DNA of 13,089 bases. It comes from Chromera velia. Lineage: Eukaryota > Sar > Chromeraceae. The translations under genes and the position numbers were made by a program. The notes beneath the pieces were generated by a model, which was not told the DNA's origin, searched no databases, and saw nothing but the letters and a program-made list of their open reading frames with translations. Numbering within the stretch: position 1 is the stretch's first letter; the number at the start of each line of letters is the position of its first letter. Shown here piece by piece: positions 8,033 to 13,089 of this stretch. The stretch spans positions 103,382 to 116,470 of the forward strand of contig JAHBMJ010000918.1 of assembly GCA_018398765.1 (NCBI GenBank). Reading direction: 5' to 3'.

Positions 8033-8520
8033 GGTTGCATAAGTGAAGAAGTATACGTGACTAGCTTACCAAGTTTTCCACTTGCAAGGCCCCGCATCAA
8101 AACGGACAGTCTCCACTAAAGGAATGAGGAAGTATAGAGTTTGTTTGATAGCAGTCTGCATGACAGTGTAATTGATAATGTCTTTTTGGAGGGGCTGCTT
8201 CAGACTCGTGCCGGCAGCAGTCCCTCTGCTTTTTTGATTACTAATTTTCCTAGCACTACAGGATTACATGATGGTAATTTCGTACTGTCATCTAGGGTTT
8301 CCTCCTACAAGTTTTCTATCAATGTGACCGTATCGGTACATATATGCTAGGGATAATAACACTTTATATGGCAATTTCATACAGTTTTCGAACCAGTTTT
8401 CTACTAAAAACTAAGATAAAAATAATTGAAAATATGAATGAAAATATAGTAAACATGCTAAATTAATGCGTTTTTTTACTTCTAAAAGATATTTGCATGT
8501 AAGTGCGAAAAATAAGAGAG

Positions 8521-9037
8521 CCGCACGTGGAGACAAAACAGACAGGGAGAAAGGAATCAGAAAGGAATGATAAAACTTATCTAAGAGCTCGGGCTAGAGC
8601 TCGGGCGATCATGATGATGGTCGATGCATGCAGCCATTGCAGGGCCGTCGCAGGGGATGCAGACACAGCGACAAAAACTGCTTTACAAAGGCGGAAAGAA
8701 GAGAAAGGAGCAAGAAGGGGGGAAAAACCAAAGGAAAGACACCCATAAACTGGCAAACAGACCGACAAAGAGACAGAGAAGTGTGGGTTACGTGGAGCGC
8801 CACAAACAGGACAAATGGGGGGGGAGAAAATCCGGAATACCAAAAAAAGGCTCTTCACGATACCAATGCAAAAAGGGGTGACGCGAGAGTCTTGACTGCG
8901 ACTTCCCTTCTCACTGTTCTCTTTTGACCTCGTATTTCTGTCCATGCATTTGTAATTTTGTATGAATAGAGATGCTACATGCATGTACACAAAGCTTTGT
9001 CCATGCAAAGAGAGCAGCAATCGAGTTTGACAACGCC
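8521..9037. other. 3' flank of the glycosyltransferase-like gene; no gene seen
   Basis: Purine-rich on the plus strand at 8523-8570 and 8690-8870. It has a direct repeat GAGCTCGGGC at 8586 and 8598 and a 12-bp palindrome TACATGCATGTA at 8976-8987 just past the stop codon at 9038. TGCATG cores occur at 8626, 8944 and 8980. The minus-strand open frame over 8577-9041 starts at a non-ATG codon, is rich in Ser/Leu/Phe and has no recognisable domain, so I treat it as non-coding. Confidence 0.45.
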
Positions 9038-10612
9038 TCACTCCAACAATCGGGTTTCAAAAGTCCGTAATCTCTCTACGGCATTCAACACCAAAAGCCG
9101 TAACCTCCCTTTTTGCACCATGACGTTGGCCTCATTCCTAAACACAGGGTGGGCTCTCTCGGGGTGTTTATCAACATCCTCCCAGGCTTCTGGTGGAAGG
9201 ACGAGGTCTGTCCGATTGATAATCTGGTAAAATTGCACACTCATCCAGGGTAAGGCCTCCCAGATCATTTTCTCCATGCTCATACTCTTCGCATATCGGC
9301 TATCGTCCTCGAGGTGATCCATGACAATCATTTGCGCACCTGGACGCATAAAGAAACCAAGCATCGACACCCCCCCGCAAGGAGTGATCAAAATGTCCAC
9401 GCTGCTCCAAACGCCTAATTCCTCTTTCAACCCCCCCGCCCTTACGCTCTTCCAATCAAATACGCTCACCGTAGCGGAATATCCGCTTTCACGGACCACT
9501 CTCTCATTCAAAATCTCCCGCGTCCATTCCGCCACTTCATCAATATTCTGCATCGATCGTGTGCGCATCCCCCCCGATTTCCGAATCACAAGGACCTTCC
9601 GTTGGTCCCGAAAGGGCACCGGGGGGATGTCCATCCTCCCCAGGTTTTGTAACCCATGGTGGTTGTACACCTTCATACGGACTTCACGGAGGAGCGGGGA
9701 CAAAAACCGATAGTCTCCCACCCCATGAATGCTTTTCATCCAAGAGGCCCCGGCAATCAGATGTCTGAAACACAGACGGTTTAGAGACGGGCTTATACTC
9801 TGCTCCTGTCTCCAGAAATCTTCAAGAAATTCGGGTGGAATGCGAACGAGAGCCGCATAGAAATCCCGAATGATTCTCTCCACTTCCCCCCTCAACTTTT
9901 CCAAATCCCCTGCCCACCTGGCAAGAGAGGAGTGCCACAATACCCGCACACTCTCAAGTGCGACCCCAAATAAATTTGCCAAATGCATCAGAGGCACAAT
10001 GTCTTCATGCACCACATGACCGATATTCATCGAGTCGGCTTCAATTGATATGGGAAGGAAAAACGCAACCGTCTCCTCAATCCACCTCACCGTCTCGTCC
10101 GTCTGAGAAGGCACCGCGTCATGACTCATCTGCACCATAAGATGCCAATCCATATCCTTCCCTCGAATTCCGGCAAATGCCGAATTATTCAACATAGCAG
10201 CCCCCACCGGCCCCTTGTCCGTGTGGAAACCGACGATGGGCATGAGGTCACTGTTGCTTTCTGGAATAAAGAAATCTAACGTCGGTCTATTCTCTCGCAC
10301 TTGATCCCTTGACCAACACACGTTCCAAAATTGACACGCCGTGTGAGGATCTCGATCCTCGTTCGTCACAAACCCGTCGTCTGTCGGAACACATCGAAGA
10401 TCGGATCGCCGTGCCTTCTGAAAAGATCCGAAATCTTCGCTTTCAAGAATTCTGTCTGGTATTGTCCGTGTCAAAGGGGCAGTGGTGGTGCTGGTGGTCT
10501 CACCCTCTTCTCCTCTTTTTCTACCAGCCTTCCACCACAACAAAAGGAAGCTGAATGAAAAAAGACCACAAAGGAAGAAAATCCAACGACGCGCAGCACG
10601 AGAGAGCTGCAT
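9038..10612 (-). CDS. Type II membrane protein, GT61 (DUF563)-like glycosyltransferase
   Basis: Single exon of 524 residues from the ATG at 10612 to the TGA at 9038-9040; nine further codons upstream are open but begin with TTG, so I prefer this ATG. Residues 5-9 are basic, 10-27 form one hydrophobic segment (WIFFLCGLFSFSFLLLWW), and a basic and Thr-rich stem follows: the layout of a Golgi type II glycosyltransferase. The catalytic part shows GT61-like blocks: NIGHVVHED (196-204), VLVIRKSGGMRTRSMQN (340-356) and VDILITPCGGVSMLGFFMRPGA (405-426). GT61 enzymes transfer sugars such as xylose or GlcNAc to protein or polysaccharide; the donor and acceptor here cannot be told. Sequons lie at N142 and N466. 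The family call rests on motif memory and is moderate. The gene diverges from the superoxide dismutase gene across 593 bp. Confidence 0.65.
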   Translation of the reverse strand: MQLSRAARRWIFFLCGLFSFSFLLLWWKAGRKRGEEGETTSTTTAPLTRTIPDRILESEDFGSFQKARRSDLRCVPTDDGFVTNEDRDPHTACQFWNVCWSRDQVRENRPTLDFFIPESNSDLMPIVGFHTDKGPVGAAMLNNSAFAGIRGKDMDWHLMVQMSHDAVPSQTDETVRWIEETVAFFLPISIEADSMNIGHVVHEDIVPLMHLANLFGVALESVRVLWHSSLARWAGDLEKLRGEVERIIRDFYAALVRIPPEFLEDFWRQEQSISPSLNRLCFRHLIAGASWMKSIHGVGDYRFLSPLLREVRMKVYNHHGLQNLGRMDIPPVPFRDQRKVLVIRKSGGMRTRSMQNIDEVAEWTREILNERVVRESGYSATVSVFDWKSVRAGGLKEELGVWSSVDILITPCGGVSMLGFFMRPGAQMIVMDHLEDDSRYAKSMSMEKMIWEALPWMSVQFYQIINRTDLVLPPEAWEDVDKHPERAHPVFRNEANVMVQKGRLRLLVLNAVERLRTFETRLLE

Positions 10613-11205
10613 GGTTTCTCTGCAATCAAAATTTCTCAAGTTGCCAAGCTCTACTGAATAAATTCGGGAAAGTCTTCAATGCCTTGCCTTTCTCTCAAAA
10701 GCCCTCGCACAGGACTTGGTGGAGGGTCAATTATGGACACCATTTGTTATCAAAAGGTCGTACACTGTCGGCCGGTCTGAGCCCATGACTATGTGTCCTC
10801 TGTTTGGTCAGAGTCCGTCGGACCATGTCGGACATATGGTCAGACCAGACTGAGCCTGCATGCCAGTGCATGGTAGACGGTGGATTTTTGTGGGAATACG
10901 TGTGCCACATTGTGCCACCCAAGCGCGAGTGGCATGCACTTCGTGCATCTTCGTGCATGCGAGATGCATGCGAGTGGTCCGCGCGGAAAGAGAAAATTCA
11001 AAATTCGTCAAGCTTTTTCGTCTATAGCTCGATCGATCCATCTTGCAGTCTCTGAATCATTGAGATTCATGCATCCAGTCTCCCTTTTCTTTTGGCTTTC
11101 TTCATCCTCACAATGTATCTGCAAAAACCTGGCGACCGCCCCTCTTGGTAATTCTCTGTGCTTCTTCTGTTCGTGATGTTCAGTGGCCTCAGTGTGGTCG
11201 CCGCC
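10613..11205. promoter_or_regulatory. Divergent promoter region between the glycosyltransferase-like and SOD genes
   Basis: The 593-bp gap holds the 5' ends of both genes. TGCATGC lies at 10857-10863, 10954-10960 and 10965-10971, with GCATGC at 10932-10937 and extra TGCATG/GTGCAT cores between. A repeated CTTCGTGCAT context is present at 10939-10957. GGTCAGA repeats at 10806 and 10838 flank GTCGGA repeats. No TATA box was placed. This is the second divergent intergenic region in the window with clustered TGCATGC, a motif bound by some ApiAP2 factors in apicomplexans. Confidence 0.5.
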
Positions 11206-12573
11206 ATGAGTTCTTTTCTTGTCCGCTCGCACGCGAAGGTGGCCCTCGGGTTTCTCTCGGCGCCCCGCCTCAGACTGACTCCCTTCAGAACCTCCGGCCG
11301 CTCCTTCGCCACAGAGGCCTCGGCCTTCTCCCTCCCTGAACTCCCGTACGCCTATGACGCTCTGGAGCCATATATCGACAAGGAGACAATGGGATTTCAC
11401 CACAAGGTGACTAGCTTGACAGCTGATATTTGAATTATGTCAAAAAGCCATCCAGCGAAGATTTGCCGTCTCCTTCGGCCTTTTTTCAAAACTCTGCCTG
11501 CTCTGGTCTCTCAATCTTGCAGAATCACCACAATACGTACGTGACGAAGTTGAACGACGCGGTGAAGAGCAGACCCGATCTTGCCTCCATGAAGCTAGCA
11601 GACCTCCAGAAGGTCGCTTTCAAAGAGGGAGGGGCAGTACGAAATCACGGTGGTGGGCACTACAACCACGCCCTTTTTTGGACCGTCATGGCGCCCCACG
11701 CTCAGCAGGGACAACCGTCTGCGGCCCTGAGTGACGCCATCACGTCCTCCTTCGGGTCTATGGAGGCGATGCAGGAGCAGTTCGCCACCAAGGCTGCGGG
11801 TCTGTTCGGGTCTGGCTTTTGCTGGCTGACCTACAACCCAGCTTCCTCGAAGCTTCAGATCGTCACGACAGCCAACCAGGACAACCCTTTGATGGAGGGC
11901 CTCCTGCCAGACAAGCAGGTCAGTCTCGGCAAAGAAAAGTGTGCAATGTGGTACTGTGGAAAAATGTATGAACGGAAACCTGAGCCAGATAAATCACTTA
12001 GAGATGCGGCTCGAAGAGAGAATGAAGGGGGGTCCGAGAAGATGGCAAATACAATGGTACGATCGTCTCCTGCAACTCCGTTGACGCAACAAGATTCAGG
12101 GGCTCCTTGCGAGCTCAGGAAGGAATGCAGTCGACGGAAGGGAGAACAAACAATTTACGTGTTTCGAATTTGCCCCCCTCTGTCCTTTTCTCTTTCTCTC
12201 TGTAGAGGCCTGAGGATGAGACTCTTCCAGGGTCCCGCCGTGGGGGCTGACATGAACGTCCCTTTCATCTGTCTGAACATTCTTCTCTCTGTGGTTGTCT
12301 GCATGCCTCCCCCTTTCACTCCCGTTAATTCCAGATTCCCATCATGGTTGTCTGCATGGGAGCACGCGTACTACTTGCATTTACTTTCATACAGAATTCT
12401 TTTTATATGATCTGTATGAAAGTAAATGCATGCCCACCCCTTTCATTCCCCTGAGTTAATTCCAGATTCCCATCATGGGTCTGGACGTCTGGGAGCACGC
12501 GTACTACCTGAAGTACCAGTCGAGAAGGCCGGAGTACATCAAGGCCTTCTGGAACGTCGTCAACTGGAGTGAG
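11206..12573 (+). CDS. Manganese-type superoxide dismutase, SodA-like, probably mitochondrial (last exon missing)
   Basis: Three exons: 11206-11406, 11523-11918 and 12466-12573, giving 235 codons so far. The enzyme converts superoxide to hydrogen peroxide and oxygen. Residues 1-40 are Arg/Ser-rich without acids up to a FATEA motif, a mitochondrial-type presequence. The mature part starts [13 protein letters not shown]. Metal ligands are H65, H116, D206 and H210 (DVWEHAYY), with gateway Y73. Gly-rich NHGGGH (108-113) and Q186 in ANQD indicate the Mn rather than Fe form, and [15 protein letters not shown] is closest to bacterial SodA. The start ATG has a strong GCCGCCATGAG context; an in-frame ATG at 11176 would add [10 protein letters not shown]. 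All splice borders are phase 0 with GT-AG. After NWSE at 12573 a donor GAG|GTCAGT follows, and the short final exon was not identified; reading on would give a stop at about 12664. Confidence 0.9.
11407..11522 (+). other. SOD intron 1
   Basis: Donor CACAAG|GTGACT and acceptor TCTTGCAG|AATCAC, 116 nt, phase 0, splitting the conserved HHK/NHHNTY stretch of the first metal-ligand helix. Splicing restores the family sequence without gap. Confidence 0.92.
12301..12377 (+). pseudogene. Broken duplicate of SOD intron-2 acceptor and exon 3 start
   Basis: This stretch matches 12428-12510, including the pyrimidine-rich intron end, TTAATTCCAG and the exon start ATTCCCATCATGG through GAGCACGCGTACTAC. 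The copy is two bases shorter in the block coding GLDVWEH and reads [14 protein letters not shown], so the Asp and His metal ligands are lost and the frame is shifted. It retains an apparently usable acceptor at 12333-12334. If spliced it would give an inactive enzyme. Confidence 0.88.
12376..12430. repeat. Perfect 20-bp inverted repeat (foldback) in SOD intron 2
   Basis: TGCATTTACTTTCATACAGA at 12376-12395 is the exact reverse complement of 12411-12430, with a 15-nt AT-rich loop. It sits exactly between the decoy exon start and its intact counterpart, with each arm abutting a duplicated segment. It could be a tiny foldback insertion or the scar of a template switch. Confidence 0.9.
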
Positions 12574-13089
12574 GTCAGTCAGGCAGGCAGGCAGCGTGGG
12601 GGGGTTGGTATAGGAGTGGCTGTTGGGTGTGTGCTTCAATTTATTTTGACTTTCGTTGAATGTTGAGGGTCGACGCATCGAGTCAGCAGGGGGTGCAAGT
12701 AAAAAGACGAAGGCAACAGACGCGACACGTGGATCTTCACTCTGCCACACGTACCTTGTCCCGGAGATTGCTTTCCGCCGTTCATATTCTTACATGCAGC
12801 CTTCGGGGAAGAGGCATAGAAACTGCAAACATACAGACACGCATTCCATCTGGGTGCCCGCGCAAACACATATACAGCCTACGGGCACGAAAAAACACGA
12901 AGGACATCTAAACATCTTCAGAAAAAGAGATCATGGGGTCCCGAGTTGTCCTTTCTCGGATCTTTCAGAAATTCACTCAAAGGGAACGCATACTGTCATA
13001 CATTCAAAGAAATCAAGACATTCTCGTCTGATTTTATTTGCCGCTCAGCTTTTCGCTACATCCCTCCCCCCCTCCTTCCCCCCCCCCCC
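12574..13089. other. Intron 3 / 3' region of the SOD gene and contig end
   Basis: After the donor at 12574 I looked for the short C-terminal exon expected in this family (typically about 10 residues ending soon after an ARF-like motif). Candidate acceptors exist, such as ACATGCAG at about 12798 and GCCGCTCAG at 13042-13050, but none is followed by a convincing ending. The exon may lie beyond the contig. The sequence ends in C-rich runs, consistent with an assembly break. Confidence 0.45.

Larger units (their letters stand above)
7441..8520. other. AT-rich island, no supported gene
   Basis: Base composition shifts here to clearly AT-rich (for example ATAATAATGATGATGATAAA at 7446-7465, and 8395-8515) compared with the GC-rich flanks. 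It contains a 12-bp palindrome GGTATGCATACC at 7499-7510, spaced GCGAAAC repeats around 7531-7587, a CCTGTT tandem repeat at 7785-7844 and a TGTCAGCAT repeat/hairpin cluster at 7984-8032. No long terminal inverted repeats or transposase were recognised. It may be an old insertion, but nothing seen proves it. Confidence 0.4.
11919..12465 (+). other. SOD intron 2, carrying a duplicated broken exon start and a foldback
   Basis: Donor AAGCAG|GTCAGT and acceptor AATTCCAG|ATTCCC, 547 nt, phase 0, between LLPDKQ and IPIMGLD; this spacing matches SodA to within one residue. Inside lie a long pyrimidine tract with AG at 12204-12205 (a possible cryptic acceptor leading to a stop in 15 codons), a decoy copy of the exon 3 acceptor, and a 20-bp hairpin. 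Confidence 0.88.

Noticed and set aside
8577-9041. 154-codon minus-strand frame overlapping the glycosyltransferase stop
   Set aside because: Non-ATG start, low-complexity composition and no recognisable family; it overlaps the 3' end of a well-supported gene.
10613-10639. Nine-residue N-terminal extension of the glycosyltransferase
   Set aside because: It begins with TTG; the ATG at 10612 gives a normal short cytosolic tail before the membrane segment.
11430-12410. A single long SOD open frame
   Set aside because: It merges intron 1 tail, exon 2 and intron 2; exon borders are fixed by GT-AG sites and by alignment to conserved SOD blocks.
11206-12573. Iron-type SOD
   Set aside because: The Gly-rich NHGGGH block and the Gln in ANQD are Mn-type markers, and the [10 protein letters not shown] region is SodA-like.

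Overview
The window looks like a nuclear contig from a eukaryotic alga or protist, most likely an alveolate of the chromerid type. That placement is inference. It rests on spliced genes with GT-AG introns, starch-binding domains in non-secreted proteins, a type II Golgi-type glycosyltransferase, and TGCATGC clusters in both divergent intergenic regions; TGCATGC is a motif bound by some ApiAP2 factors in apicomplexans. The sequence begins with a poly-G run and ends with a poly-C run, so both ends look like assembly breaks at homopolymers.

Layout: (1) 622-2770, minus strand: gene A, an N-terminal CBM20-like starch-binding domain, a long low-complexity linker and about twelve 18-residue Cys/His repeats. 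It needs one intron (proposed 1591-1945) or a frameshift. (2) 2771-4254: shared divergent 5' region with a TGCATGC cluster and an ambiguous old coding-like stretch. (3) 4255-6002, plus strand: gene B, a head-to-head paralogue of A with the same architecture. About 190 bp of its repeat array are inverted, and the array after the inversion lies in another frame. (4) 6003-9037: about 3 kb without a convincing gene, holding a degenerate copy of gene B's last repeat unit and an AT-rich island with small tandem and inverted repeats. (5) 9038-10612, minus strand: a single-exon type II membrane protein resembling GT61 (DUF563) glycosyltransferases. (6) 10613-11205: a second divergent intergenic region with TGCATGC sites. 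(7) 11206-12573, plus strand: three exons of a SodA-like manganese superoxide dismutase with a mitochondrial-type presequence. Intron 2 contains a broken duplicate of the start of exon 3 and a perfect 20-bp foldback. The last exon was not found.

The most unusual content is the A/B pair. A glucan-binding head joined to an array of Cys-Cys-Cys-His units is an architecture I cannot assign to a described protein. The two copies share their start and terminal units, differ in the middle of the array, and one copy carries an internal inversion. The pair probably arose by inverted duplication, and the arrays appear to be evolving by recombination. The glycosyltransferase and superoxide dismutase look like ordinary neighbours. 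They share an intergenic promoter region but have no obvious functional link to the pair.
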